Both the position numbers and the translations under genes were made by a program. A stretch of 64,000 nucleotides of DNA from Anaerolineae bacterium (lineage in GTDB: Bacteria > Chloroflexota > Anaerolineae > Aggregatilineales > Phototrophicaceae): positions 1-64,000 of the forward strand of contig JAJEBK010000048.1 in NCBI GenBank assembly GCA_022823945.1. The letters are read 5' to 3'. The first letter of the stretch is position 1. Every line of letters begins with the position of its first letter. Below are positions 42,081-50,859 of this stretch, one piece after another. The notes under the pieces were generated by a model. The model did no database searches, had not been told where the DNA came from, and was given only the letters and a program-made list of their open reading frames with translations.

Positions 42081-42140
42081 TAGGGCGAGACAAGAGTCGC
42101 CCCTACGACATTCCTTCATTTTGTTGCATTACTTTCTTGA
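42080..42140. repeat. Compound repeat D, inverted copy
   Basis: GGGCGAGACAAGAGTCGCCCC hairpin followed by TTTGTTGCATTACTTTCTTG, the reverse of the copy at 41571-41630. Confidence 0.6.
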
Positions 42141-42168
42141 AGATATTTCTGTGTTTCTGCGGTGAATT

Positions 42169-43263
42169 TCACCCCAACATCTCCCGATACACCGCCACAG
42201 TCGCCGCGGCAATACCCTCGTCTGTGAAGCGCGTCAAGAAGCGCGCACGCCCTTTTTCGCGGAGTTCTTCGCGCAGCTCTGGCTGGTCGCGCATTTGCCC
42301 CAGCGCGTACGCCAGCGCATGAATATCACCCTCTGGCACGATGAGGCCCGCATCGCCAACTACGCCAGGAATCGCGCCACTATCGCTGCCGATGACGGGC
42401 ACGCCGCTGGCCATGGCTTCGACCAATACGCGCCCGAATTGTTCTTTCCAATTGCCGCGCGTTACAGAGGGCAGCGCCAGCACATCCAACTGATGATATT
42501 GGGAAGGCAATTCAGGCGATGGCAACTGCCCCAAGAAAGTGACGCGCTCGCCGATGCCCAACTCGTCCGCCAGCCTGCCCAAAGCTGCGCTATCGCTGCC
42601 GCCGCCCACAATGCGCAGGTGCCATTCGCCAGCCAATTGCGCCGCCGCTCGCAGCAAGATCCCGACGCCTTTTTCGGGCACCAGCCGCCCGATGAAGCCG
42701 ATGGTGAAAGGTCGCGCAGATCTCGACTCGGTCGGATGAAAAAGCTGTGGCGAAGTGCCAAATTGCGGGATGACAGCCAGCCTGCCTCGATAGCCTTTTG
42801 CGCGCAGGACGGCAGCGGCATCGTCTGTGCCAGCCAGAGCATAATCGGCGCTGCGCAAAATCCAACCTTCGCCCCAGCTGAAAGGGGGCGGATAGTGGCG
42901 CAGGATATTTTGCCAACTGAAAAAAAACGCCTTCGCTCCGAAGCGCCGCGCCAGATAAAGCGCCTGCCATGTCGCCAGATTGTAGGGCTCTTCGTCGATA
43001 TGCACGATCTGCGGCTGGAATGCGCGCAACTCACGCCCCAGAGACGGATAATGGTGCAGATGAAAATTGCCATTGAAGCGGATGGGAATGGCGCGCAGTT
43101 GATAGCCTTCGGTGTGGCTGCGTTCCAGTTGCTGCGTGCCGCGTTCATCTCGCCAGCTTGGCGGCACCAGGGCCAGCAAGTTGACGCCAGCGCGGGCGAT
43201 TGCCTCGAGCTTGCTCTGATAAATGCCGACCAGGCAAGCTTTAGACAGCATCAAAACGCGCAT
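42169..43263 (-). CDS. GT4-family glycosyltransferase
   Basis: A 364-residue GT-B glycosyltransferase. The C-terminal nucleotide-sugar site is seen in FTIGFIGRLVPEKGVGILL (about 187-205), RIVGGGSDSAALG and EQFGRVLVEAMASGVPVIGS with its E...E pair. The N-terminal acceptor domain contains HIDEEPYNLATWQALYLA. It transfers a hexose during assembly of a surface polysaccharide or glycolipid. ATG at 43263. Belongs with the envelope genes that follow, though transcribed apart from the plus-strand GT at 45017. Confidence 0.88.
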   Translation of the reverse strand: MRVLMLSKACLVGIYQSKLEAIARAGVNLLALVPPSWRDERGTQQLERSHTEGYQLRAIPIRFNGNFHLHHYPSLGRELRAFQPQIVHIDEEPYNLATWQALYLARRFGAKAFFFSWQNILRHYPPPFSWGEGWILRSADYALAGTDDAAAVLRAKGYRGRLAVIPQFGTSPQLFHPTESRSARPFTIGFIGRLVPEKGVGILLRAAAQLAGEWHLRIVGGGSDSAALGRLADELGIGERVTFLGQLPSPELPSQYHQLDVLALPSVTRGNWKEQFGRVLVEAMASGVPVIGSDSGAIPGVVGDAGLIVPEGDIHALAYALGQMRDQPELREELREKGRARFLTRFTDEGIAAATVAVYREMLG

Positions 43264-43284
43264 GAAGACCCGCCTGCCGCCGGG

Positions 43285-43872
43285 CTAATTCAGTTTGATG
43301 GGCGGCTCGCCACAGCGCGCGCTGGCATCATAGACGCGGAAGGACAGCTCGGGCAGCGCAAGCACGCCATAAGAGCGTGAACTGGCGCGAGCGCATTTGA
43401 ATGTATAGAGCGAGCCAGGATTGACCAGGCAGCCATAAGGCGTCTGCATGTGCAAAGGCAGGTGCGTGTGCCCGGTCACCAACACATCGGCTTTTAATGA
43501 GCGCAGCACCATCTTTAGGTAGGTGGTCGACAAGTGGTCGCGGTACATGCCCCACATATTGTTGCCGGGCTTGCCATGACACATGAACACCGACTTGCCA
43601 GCCAATTGCCCGCGCCATTCCAGCGGCAAACCGCGTACATATTGCAATGTTTCGCCACACAGGCTCTGCGCCCAGTCATCATGGTTTCCACGCACTGCGG
43701 TGATGCCATTGGCGCGCATCAACTGGACGACGCGCTCGGGTTCGGGTCCGCGCCCGACCAGATCGCCCGCGCACAGAATGTGATCGACTTTGTGATGTTT
43801 GTCTAGGCGGTCTATTACTTCTGACAGGGTCGCGTAATCCGCGTGGACATCCGATATGATTCCAACCTGCAT
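43285..43872 (-). CDS. YfcE/MJ0936-type metallophosphoesterase
   Basis: A 195-residue calcineurin-like phosphoesterase with all dimetal motifs in order: GIISDVHAD (D8, H10), CAGDLVGRGPEP, VRGNHDDW, MCHGKPG and VTGHTHLPL. Such enzymes hydrolyse phosphodiesters, including cyclic nucleotides in some members. ATG at 43872. Gap of 21 bases to the glycosyltransferase gene downstream; likely one transcript. The natural substrate is unknown. Confidence 0.88.
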   Translation of the reverse strand: MQVGIISDVHADYATLSEVIDRLDKHHKVDHILCAGDLVGRGPEPERVVQLMRANGITAVRGNHDDWAQSLCGETLQYVRGLPLEWRGQLAGKSVFMCHGKPGNNMWGMYRDHLSTTYLKMVLRSLKADVLVTGHTHLPLHMQTPYGCLVNPGSLYTFKCARASSRSYGVLALPELSFRVYDASARCGEPPIKLN

Positions 43873-43939
43873 CCCAGATTATGCCCCAACCGGTCACTAT
43901 TGCCTTCATTATATGCCAAAAGTGCGGCTTGTGCTGAGC

Positions 43940-44674
43940 CTAAGTTTGTTCGTCGGTCGGCGCTTCGGCATGGCTCACTGCGCCGCGCTCGTCAAACACA
44001 AAGCATTTACCCTGCCACAGCGACTCCGCGGACGGCACATGCTCCAGGTAGCGCAAGATGCCGCCGCGCAGGTGATAGACTCGCTCAAAGCCGTTTGCCA
44101 GCAGCAGGGCGGTGGCTTTCTCGCAGCGGATGCCGCCCGTGCAAAAGAGCGCCACCCGCTTGTGCTGCTCGGCATCCAGCGTTTCGTCCAGGTAGCGGGG
44201 CAGCTTGCTGAAAGACTCCGTGCCGGGGTTGAGCGCGCCGCGGAAGCTGCCCAACTGGACTTCATACTGGTTGCGCGCATCAATGACCACCACATCTTCC
44301 TGGCTGATCAGCGCATTCCAGTCGCGCGGCTCGATGTATTCGCCCACTTGCCTGCGCGGGTCGGCATGGGCTGCTTTCAGCGCGACGATTTCTTTTTTCA
44401 GCCGTACTTTCATGCGTCGGAAGGGGATGTTGTCGTGCCAGGCATTTTTCACCGCCAGGTTGGCAAAGCGAGCATCCTCGCGCAAGTGAGCCAGCACGAC
44501 ATCGACAGCCGGGTCTGTGCCGGCGATGGTCGCATTGATGCCCTCAGCCGCCAGCAGGATGCTACCACGCACAGGCGCAGCCTCGCAGCAACGAAGCAAG
44601 GGCGCGCGCAGCGATTCGTAGTCTGGCAGCGGCACGAATTTGTAGAAAGCGGCGATGCGGATGGGCGCAGTCAT
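43940..44674 (-). CDS. trhO: tRNA uridine-34 hydroxylase TrhO (rhodanese family)
   Basis: A 244-residue protein with the N-terminal ferredoxin-like half (AAFYKFVPLPDYESLR, GSILLAAEGINATIAG) and C-terminal rhodanese domain (VVIDARNQYEVQLGSF, then CTGGIRCEKAT with the catalytic Cys). This is the TrhO/YceA family, which makes 5-hydroxyuridine at tRNA position 34. ATG at 44674 is used; the open frame reaches 44779 but the extra part crosses a type-C repeat and has no homology. About the usual length for short members; the extra C-terminal domain of E. coli TrhO is not present. Confidence 0.9.
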   Translation of the reverse strand: MTAPIRIAAFYKFVPLPDYESLRAPLLRCCEAAPVRGSILLAAEGINATIAGTDPAVDVVLAHLREDARFANLAVKNAWHDNIPFRRMKVRLKKEIVALKAAHADPRRQVGEYIEPRDWNALISQEDVVVIDARNQYEVQLGSFRGALNPGTESFSKLPRYLDETLDAEQHKRVALFCTGGIRCEKATALLLANGFERVYHLRGGILRYLEHVPSAESLWQGKCFVFDERGAVSHAEAPTDEQT

Positions 44675-44754
44675 GATGAGCGCATTTGACCACAAAGCGC
44701 CCGCAGCGAAAAGCCGCGACGCGGAAGTCGCAGCACAATCGCATGAAATGTTTA

Positions 44755-44945
44755 TTTGCCACAGAAGTGAAACCAACAAAGTACTGCGCGTTTTTTGGAC
44801 ACAGAGAACTCAGAGGGCACAGAGGTTGGCTTGACAAGGCAGAACAATTCGGGATCCTCGTAGCCATGTGGGCGACATGTCAGGCGCAAAAAGTTAAATT
44901 GAACGTTTTTCTCTGTGCTCTCTGTGTTCTCTATGATCTCTGTGT
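44755..44945. repeat. Type-C element with two CACAGAG arms
   Basis: ACACAGAGAACTCAGAGGGC near 44799 and, inverted, CTCTGTGCTCTCTGTGTTCT near 44910. Together with compound-D-like GAAACCAACAAAGTACTGCG at 44769, it covers most of the 340-base gap between the divergent trhO and glycosyltransferase genes. No gene seen there. Confidence 0.65.
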
Positions 44946-45000
44946 CGAGTTTTGTTTACTTAGGCGCTGTCGCAGCGCGGGAAGAACAGCAAGGCACTTG

Positions 45001-45009
45001 TGATATACT
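45001..45009 (+). promoter_or_regulatory. Extended -10 element of a possibly leaderless mRNA
   Basis: TGATATACT has the TGn extension and a TATACT box; the ATG of the glycosyltransferase follows only seven bases later and no Shine-Dalgarno is seen. Confidence 0.5.
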
Positions 45010-45016
45010 CGCGATT

Positions 45017-46192
45017 ATGAGAATTGCACTGAATGCGCACCTGCTTTCCAATGGTCCTGGCTATCGCGCGGCCGGCATTCACAGCTATATCAGCAATCTG
45101 CTGCGCCATCTGCCGGCGGCTGTTGATGATGATTCTTGGCGCATCGAGGCGCATGTCGGCGCAGCCAACACCGCTGCCTTCGATGGCATCCACATGGCGC
45201 GCGCCAACGCAGACACCAGTCGTGCCTGGCGGCGCATCATTTGGGAGCAGACACAGCAGCCGCGTGAATTGCAGGGCGTCGACCTGTATCACGCCATGGC
45301 TTTCGTCGCGCCCATCATTTTGCCAGCGCCCATGGTGGTGACGGTCTATGACCTCAGTTTCATCCGCTATCCAGCGCGCATCAGCCCCGCCCGCCGGCAT
45401 TATCTGCGCGCCATGACCAGCTTGACCTGCAAACGGGCGCGGCGCGTCATTGCCATCAGCCAGAGCACAGCCGATGACTTGCAAAAGGAGATGGGTGTGC
45501 CCGCGCGCAAAATCGATGTTACGCCGCTGGGCTATGACAAGGCGCTCTTTCATCCACGCCAGCCAGCCGAAATTGAACATTTCCGCCGCAAGCACAACCT
45601 GCCCGAGCGCTTTTGGCTCTTCGTGGGCACGCTGGAACCACGCAAGAATCTCATGCTGCTGCTGGAAGCCTATCGCCTGCTGGACAAAGAGGCGCGGCTG
45701 CCCTTGATTTTGGGTGGGGGCGTGGGCTGGCGGGGCGAGCAGATCCTGACAGCCATCGAGCAGTTGGGGATTGGCGATAGCGTCAAGCATGTGGGCTTCA
45801 TCCCCATCGCCGACTTGCCGCTTTGGTACAATTGCGCCGAGGTCTTTCTATATCCGTCGATCTACGAAGGCTTCGGGCTGCCAGTGCTGGAGGCTATGGC
45901 TTGTGGCACGCCGGTGATTGCGTCCGATGCGGCGGCTCTTGCAGAGATCGTAGGCAAGGCGGGTATGTGTATCGCGCCCGACAACCTGGTGCGTTGGGCG
46001 GCCGCCCTGCAAGCTGTGCGCGAAGAAGATGAATGGCGCGAGTTGGTCGGGCAATACGCCGCTAACGAAGCCCGCCGGTATAGTTGGCAGCGAACGGCTC
46101 TGCTGACCGTGCGCAGCTATTTGTATGCCATACTGGACAAAGACCCGCCGCCGCTGGAAGACCGAGAGGACGCCAGCGATGTCCACGAATGA
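45017..46192 (+). CDS. GT4-family glycosyltransferase
   Basis: A 391-residue GT-B enzyme. Family blocks: YDLSFIRYPARISPARRHY, IAISQSTADDL, FVGTLEPRKNLMLLLEAYR, and YPSIYEGFGLPVLEAMACG with the E...E pair that binds the nucleotide sugar. It resembles WbaZ/MtfB-type mannosyl- or rhamnosyltransferases. ATG at 45017 is used. Followed 45 bases later by a polyprenyl-phosphate sugar transferase gene on the same strand, so both act in one polysaccharide pathway at the inner face of the membrane. Confidence 0.9.
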   Translation: MRIALNAHLLSNGPGYRAAGIHSYISNLLRHLPAAVDDDSWRIEAHVGAANTAAFDGIHMARANADTSRAWRRIIWEQTQQPRELQGVDLYHAMAFVAPIILPAPMVVTVYDLSFIRYPARISPARRHYLRAMTSLTCKRARRVIAISQSTADDLQKEMGVPARKIDVTPLGYDKALFHPRQPAEIEHFRRKHNLPERFWLFVGTLEPRKNLMLLLEAYRLLDKEARLPLILGGGVGWRGEQILTAIEQLGIGDSVKHVGFIPIADLPLWYNCAEVFLYPSIYEGFGLPVLEAMACGTPVIASDAAALAEIVGKAGMCIAPDNLVRWAAALQAVREEDEWRELVGQYAANEARRYSWQRTALLTVRSYLYAILDKDPPPLEDREDASDVHE

Positions 46193-46237
46193 CCCGGGGA
46201 CAAAACGCCACAGTCGCAAGCTGGCAGGCGCAGTCCC

Positions 46238-47686
46238 ATGAACATGAGCCGCAACTTGTCCGAGCGACCGACAATCGAGCCGCGCTGGCTCTTCCCGCTG
46301 CTGGATATCGTGTTGGCTTTTTTCGCCTTTGCCTTGTCCTATGTGCTGCGCTATGAGTTGCAGATCATCCGCCCCATCCTCGACCCCATCCAGCGCGACT
46401 TTGGTCCGTATGTGCCATATGCGGCGATGTATGCGCTGCTGATCTGGCTGAACTTCGAGCGCAATGGCATTTACCGCAATATCGCCGGGCGCTCCTGGCT
46501 GGAAGAGGTCTATCTGATCGGCAGTGGCGTGGCTGTGGCCATCGTGCCTATCCTGGCGATGTTCTTCATTTTGCAGCCCCTGGTCACCAGCCGCCTGATG
46601 TTGATTTATGTGGCGGCTTTGACGCTGTTGGGCGGCTCGATATCACGGCTGGCGCGGCGCTGGATCCTGGCTTATCTGCGCGACCGCGGCATCGGCATCC
46701 GGCGCGTGCTGATCGTGGGCATGGGCGAGGTTGGCCGTTCGCTGCTGGGCATCATGCTGGCGCGCCCCGACCTGGGCTATCGACCGGTCGGTTTTTTGGA
46801 TGATGACGACCAGATCAGCGCGGTCGGGATGGGGCGGGTCGAGGCTTTGGGCGGCACAGAGCGTCTGGAAGCGACTTTGGAGCGACAAAACATCGACACC
46901 GTCATGATCACTTTCGGCTGGAAGCATTATGACCGTATCCAGCAGCTGACCGAAGTCTGCCGCGAAATGGGAACAGACCTGCGCATCGTGCCCGAGATCA
47001 TGCAGTTGAATATCCGCGAGGTGCAGGTGGAAAATCTGGACGGCATCCCGCTTTTGGGCATCGGCGCGCACCGCACATTTGGGCGCTTCAACCAGTTGCT
47101 GAAGCGCAGTTTGGATATGTTGCTGGTGCTGCTCTTGCTGCCGGCCTGGGCGCTGGTTTGCCTGCTGGTGACGCTGGCTCTGGCATTGGAAGGCCAGGGT
47201 CCGGTGCTGTTTTGGCAGCAGCGCGTCGGCAAAGATGGCCAGGCTTTTCGCATGGCGAAGTTTCGTAGCATGGTGCGCAATGCCGAGCAACTGCAAGCCG
47301 AGATGCTGCGCGAAAGCGGCGAAGACCCGCGCCATGCCAAGTTCGTCGATGACCCGCGAGTCACCCGAGTCGGCAAGTTTTTGCGCCGCACCAGCCTGGA
47401 CGAGCTTCCCAATTTGCTGAATGTGCTGCGCGGCGAGATGAGCCTGGTCGGTCCGCGGCCAGCCACGCCGGACGAAGTCGAATTGTACGAACCGCGGCAT
47501 CGGCGGCGCTTGCAGATCACGCCTGGCATTACCGGCTGGTGGCAGGTGCGGGGCCGCAGCAACATCCCATTTGACGAAATGTGCGAGCTGGACATGTATT
47601 ACATCAACAATTGGTCGCTCTCGATGGATATAGAGATTCTGCTGCTGACGATCCCGCGCGTGCTCTTCCGCAGCGGCGCTTATTGA
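46238..47686 (+). CDS. Polyprenyl-phosphate sugar phosphotransferase (WbaP/CpsE type)
   Basis: A 482-residue membrane enzyme. The N-terminal third has four hydrophobic helices (starting WLFPLLDIVLAFFAFALSY); then a Rossmann-like regulatory domain (GMGEVGRSLLGIMLARP); the C-terminal third is the sugar-transferase domain with KRSLDMLLVLLLLPAW, RVGKFLRRTSLDELPN and the SLVGPRPATPDE active-site block, ending RGRSNIPFDEMCELDMYY. It starts an exopolysaccharide by loading the first sugar phosphate on undecaprenyl phosphate. ATG at 46238. Normal length for the family. Confidence 0.92.
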   Translation: MNMSRNLSERPTIEPRWLFPLLDIVLAFFAFALSYVLRYELQIIRPILDPIQRDFGPYVPYAAMYALLIWLNFERNGIYRNIAGRSWLEEVYLIGSGVAVAIVPILAMFFILQPLVTSRLMLIYVAALTLLGGSISRLARRWILAYLRDRGIGIRRVLIVGMGEVGRSLLGIMLARPDLGYRPVGFLDDDDQISAVGMGRVEALGGTERLEATLERQNIDTVMITFGWKHYDRIQQLTEVCREMGTDLRIVPEIMQLNIREVQVENLDGIPLLGIGAHRTFGRFNQLLKRSLDMLLVLLLLPAWALVCLLVTLALALEGQGPVLFWQQRVGKDGQAFRMAKFRSMVRNAEQLQAEMLRESGEDPRHAKFVDDPRVTRVGKFLRRTSLDELPNLLNVLRGEMSLVGPRPATPDEVELYEPRHRRRLQITPGITGWWQVRGRSNIPFDEMCELDMYYINNWSLSMDIEILLLTIPRVLFRSGAY

Positions 47687-47711
47687 TGCCGCAGCAAGCC
47701 CTTTGTTGAGC

Positions 47712-49994
47712 ATGTTCGGCTGGCGGATTGGCAGGTTTTGTCTGTGTATTTGTCTGTTGTGCCTGGCTGGCTGTGAATCATCGCTGTTGCAGCAGGTCTC
47801 GCCGTCCAGCCAAAACACGCCGCCCCCCGATGTCGAAAGCACCAGCGCTCAACCAGAAGAAGTCCTGGCCGCTTTCATGGAAGATTGGTCGGCGCAAGAC
47901 TTTGCCGGCATGTATGGACGGCTCGCCAGCCGCAGCCGCGCGCTCTACTCGCAAGCGCAATTCACCGATCAATATACATCCGCGCACAGCAGCCTTCGTT
48001 TCGCCAGCGTCGACCATCAGCTGCGGGGCGTTGAATATCAAGGCGCGACAGCCGTGCTCCGCTATGACATCGCAATCAGCTCTCCCACTTTCGGCACGAT
48101 TGACGACAGCGACCGTGTGATGCGCATGCTGCCCGAAAGCGGCTGGAAGATCGCCTGGTCGCCGATGGATATCATCAAAGGCATGTCGTCGCGCGCCCGT
48201 TTGACTCCCAGCGCCGACTTCCCGCCCCGCGCCGATATCTATGCGCGTGATGGAACACACCTGGCACAGCAAGGCGGCATCATCTACAGCCTCTACGCTG
48301 TCCAGGACGACATGCCCGGCATCGAAGACTGCCTGGCCACGCTGGCGGCGGCTACGCGGATGGAAATCGGCGCATTGCGCAGCAGCTTCGCCGATTATCT
48401 GGGCGAAACCCGCTTTCATATCGCCGAAATCGACCAGTCGCGCTATGACAGCTACCGCGAGGCGCTCGCGCAGGATTGCGACATCACACGCAGCGAAGGC
48501 GCATTCAGCAAGGTGCGCAGCTACAATTCGCGCAGTTATTATGGACAGGGCATCGCCGCGCACGCAGTCGGCTACATCGGTGCCATCCCCGCCGATGATC
48601 TGGAACGTTGGCAGGCGCGCGGTTATGAGTCTGGCAATGTGATAGGCCGCACGGGCATTGAAGCCGCTTATGAAACCGTGTTGGCGGGGAATCCACAGCG
48701 ATTCTTGCGCATAGTCGAGACAGGCGGCGCTGTCATCCGCGAGTTGGCTGGCGCGCCTGGCACCGCGCCTCGTTCGGTTACATTGACGCTCGACCGCAAA
48801 ATGCAGGATATCATGGCGCAAGCGGTTGCCGACGCTGTCAATTATGCCCTGCCCAGTTGGGGATCATTGACTGCTGGTGGCGCGATCGTCGCCTTGGATG
48901 TCAACACAGGCGCTGTGCTGGCTATGGCGAGTTATCCCAGCTTCGACCCGCAACTATTCAATCCCGATACGGAATACCGGATCGCAGCGGCTTTGCAAAG
49001 GCTGAACAGCGATGGCCGCAGTCCCCTGACCAACAAAGCGCTGGCTGAGCAGTATACGCCGGGCAGCGTCTACAAAATTGTTACGGCGTTGGCTGCTGGC
49101 AGCGAAGGCATCTGGGGGCGCGATGAAATCTTCGACTGCACATATATCTGGCAGGGCAGGGGCAGATTCAGCTTTGACGACGCCCGCGAATCGCGCACCG
49201 ACTGGCGCTTGCTCGAGCCAGGACCGCCGCCGCCGACCGGACCCGTCAACATGGCGCAGGCGCTGGCCGCCTCGTGCAATCCCTTCTTCTATGAAATGGG
49301 CGCGCTGCTATTCGAGCGGGACGCCAACCTGCAAATCGAGTACGCCGAGTTGCTCGGTTTGGGCAGTCCCACCGGCCTGGGCGCGCTGGGCATCGAAGCA
49401 GCTGGCGAACTCGCCCCACCACGCGCAGGCACAGAAGCCATCAACAATGCTATCGGGCAGGGCAGCGTCGGCGTCACGGCAGCCCAGATGGCGCAGTTGA
49501 CCATGCTGGTCGCCAATGGCGGCGCATTTTGGCAGCCCTATATCGTCAGTCATATCGGGCGGCCCGGCGCGCCAGGCTATGAAGTCGTGAACGAGCCCAT
49601 GCTGGCGACGCAGCTGGAATTGCATGCCGATGCGCTGGACATCATACGCGAGGGCATGTGCCTGGCTGCGACTGACCGCGACCTGGGCACAGCCGAGCGC
49701 GTCTTTGGCGATGCGCCCTACACCATCTGTGGCAAAACGGGCACCGCCGAAACCCTGGGCAATCCGCATTCTTGGTTCGTGGCCTTTGCCCCGCGCGAAG
49801 AGCCTGAGATAGCTCTGGCTGGCGTCATGGCGCATTCGCGGGAGGGCAGCGAGGTGGTCGCGCCCATGATCCGCCGCATCCTCGACGATTATTGGGGCTA
49901 CAGCCAAAAGCCCTACCCCGAATGGTGGGGTGAGCCCTACATCCCGGTCAAAACCCAAAGTCAGGCGCTGGCGGAATACCTGGAAGACAGCTAG
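47712..49994 (+). CDS. Lipoprotein penicillin-binding protein with NTF2-like domain
   Basis: A 760-residue peptidoglycan transpeptidase. Signal with lipobox LAGC (Cys21), then an NTF2-like domain as in MecA (FMEDWSAQDFAGMYGRL, about 55-150), a dimerisation domain (160-350) and the transpeptidase. Active-site motifs: SVYK at 452-455, SCN at 521-523, KTG at 675-677. ATG at 47712 is chosen; TTG codons at 47703 and 47706 are alternatives. A class B PBP, PBP2/PBP3-like, that crosslinks peptidoglycan outside the membrane. The last codons overlap the convergent kinase gene by four bases. Confidence 0.92.
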   Translation: MFGWRIGRFCLCICLLCLAGCESSLLQQVSPSSQNTPPPDVESTSAQPEEVLAAFMEDWSAQDFAGMYGRLASRSRALYSQAQFTDQYTSAHSSLRFASVDHQLRGVEYQGATAVLRYDIAISSPTFGTIDDSDRVMRMLPESGWKIAWSPMDIIKGMSSRARLTPSADFPPRADIYARDGTHLAQQGGIIYSLYAVQDDMPGIEDCLATLAAATRMEIGALRSSFADYLGETRFHIAEIDQSRYDSYREALAQDCDITRSEGAFSKVRSYNSRSYYGQGIAAHAVGYIGAIPADDLERWQARGYESGNVIGRTGIEAAYETVLAGNPQRFLRIVETGGAVIRELAGAPGTAPRSVTLTLDRKMQDIMAQAVADAVNYALPSWGSLTAGGAIVALDVNTGAVLAMASYPSFDPQLFNPDTEYRIAAALQRLNSDGRSPLTNKALAEQYTPGSVYKIVTALAAGSEGIWGRDEIFDCTYIWQGRGRFSFDDARESRTDWRLLEPGPPPPTGPVNMAQALAASCNPFFYEMGALLFERDANLQIEYAELLGLGSPTGLGALGIEAAGELAPPRAGTEAINNAIGQGSVGVTAAQMAQLTMLVANGGAFWQPYIVSHIGRPGAPGYEVVNEPMLATQLELHADALDIIREGMCLAATDRDLGTAERVFGDAPYTICGKTGTAETLGNPHSWFVAFAPREEPEIALAGVMAHSREGSEVVAPMIRRILDDYWGYSQKPYPEWWGEPYIPVKTQSQALAEYLEDS

Positions 49995-50848
49995 TCGATC
50001 TCGCGCAATGCCGCCTCGACAAATCGCTGGTATTGCAGCCGCATCCTGGCAGCGGATTCGGCATTGGGCGCGAAATGGTCAAAGTGCGCAAGCCGCAACG
50101 CGCCCCAAAGATCCCAAAAGGGCAGCGCGCTTGCATCCAGCGCCGGGTTCAGCGCCAGATAAGCAGCTGTATACTGTTGCATCGCCGCTTCGCCCAGCGA
50201 CCACAGCATCTCCAGCCGGCTCTTGCCCAAGTCGGCCAGCGGATCCCCCAGCATGGCATCTTCCCAGTCAATGATGCCGGCAAGTTGCTCATCGGCCCAC
50301 AACAGATTGCCCAGCCAAAAATCGCCATGCAGCAATGCCGGCGGATTAAAGACCAGCCTGGGCAGCGCCGAGCGAATACGCAGCGAGTCGCCTTTGCGTG
50401 CATCCAGGTCGCTCGCCAGCAGCGCAGCGACTTGTGGCAGGAAGCCCAGATCCAGCCGCCGCCAATCGACCGTATGAATGGCATGCAATATTTCTGCCAG
50501 CCTGTGTGGTTTTGCGGCAGATTGGGTCGCGCCAGGCAAACGCGAGAGGATGAAGAAGGGCGGCTCGTGCGCGGCATCCAGATGAAGCGGCTGCGCAGTG
50601 GGCAAACGGCTTTTCTGCAGCGCGGCCAGCAGGTGAAATTCGTCGCGGGCGATGTGCGGGTTGCGTTTGCGGTCGCGTTCGCCATGTGTCAATAGGACGA
50701 GCTCGCGGTCTGTGCCGTCGGCCGCGTTGATATGCAGCCTGGTCGCCCGCCGGCTTTGCGGTTTTGTATGCGCCAGTTTCCAATCGGCGTCTATGGCGCG
50801 CAGTGAGCGGACGATAACGGGCGCGGGGACGGGCATGGATTGCGCCAT
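49991..50848 (-). CDS. APH-type phosphotransferase
   Basis: A 285-residue kinase-fold protein. The catalytic loop is LLHGDFWLGNLLW and the DFG-like metal site IIDWEDAMLGDPLADL, as in aminoglycoside phosphotransferases and choline or homoserine kinases. The N-terminal lobe is less clear. ATG at 50848. It could phosphorylate a small alcohol (choline, a sugar or an antibiotic); context does not tell, although the neighbours are envelope genes. Convergent to the PBP gene. Confidence 0.82.
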   Translation of the reverse strand: MAQSMPVPAPVIVRSLRAIDADWKLAHTKPQSRRATRLHINAADGTDRELVLLTHGERDRKRNPHIARDEFHLLAALQKSRLPTAQPLHLDAAHEPPFFILSRLPGATQSAAKPHRLAEILHAIHTVDWRRLDLGFLPQVAALLASDLDARKGDSLRIRSALPRLVFNPPALLHGDFWLGNLLWADEQLAGIIDWEDAMLGDPLADLGKSRLEMLWSLGEAAMQQYTAAYLALNPALDASALPFWDLWGALRLAHFDHFAPNAESAARMRLQYQRFVEAALREID

Positions 50849-50859
50849 ACAAATGTAGA

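Noticed and set aside
42295..43380. A 361-codon plus-strand frame
   Set aside because: Antisense to the GT4 glycosyltransferase; no supporting motif.
46643..47842. A 399-codon minus-strand frame
   Set aside because: Antisense to the polyprenyl-phosphate sugar transferase, which has clear domain motifs; no motif in the antisense frame.
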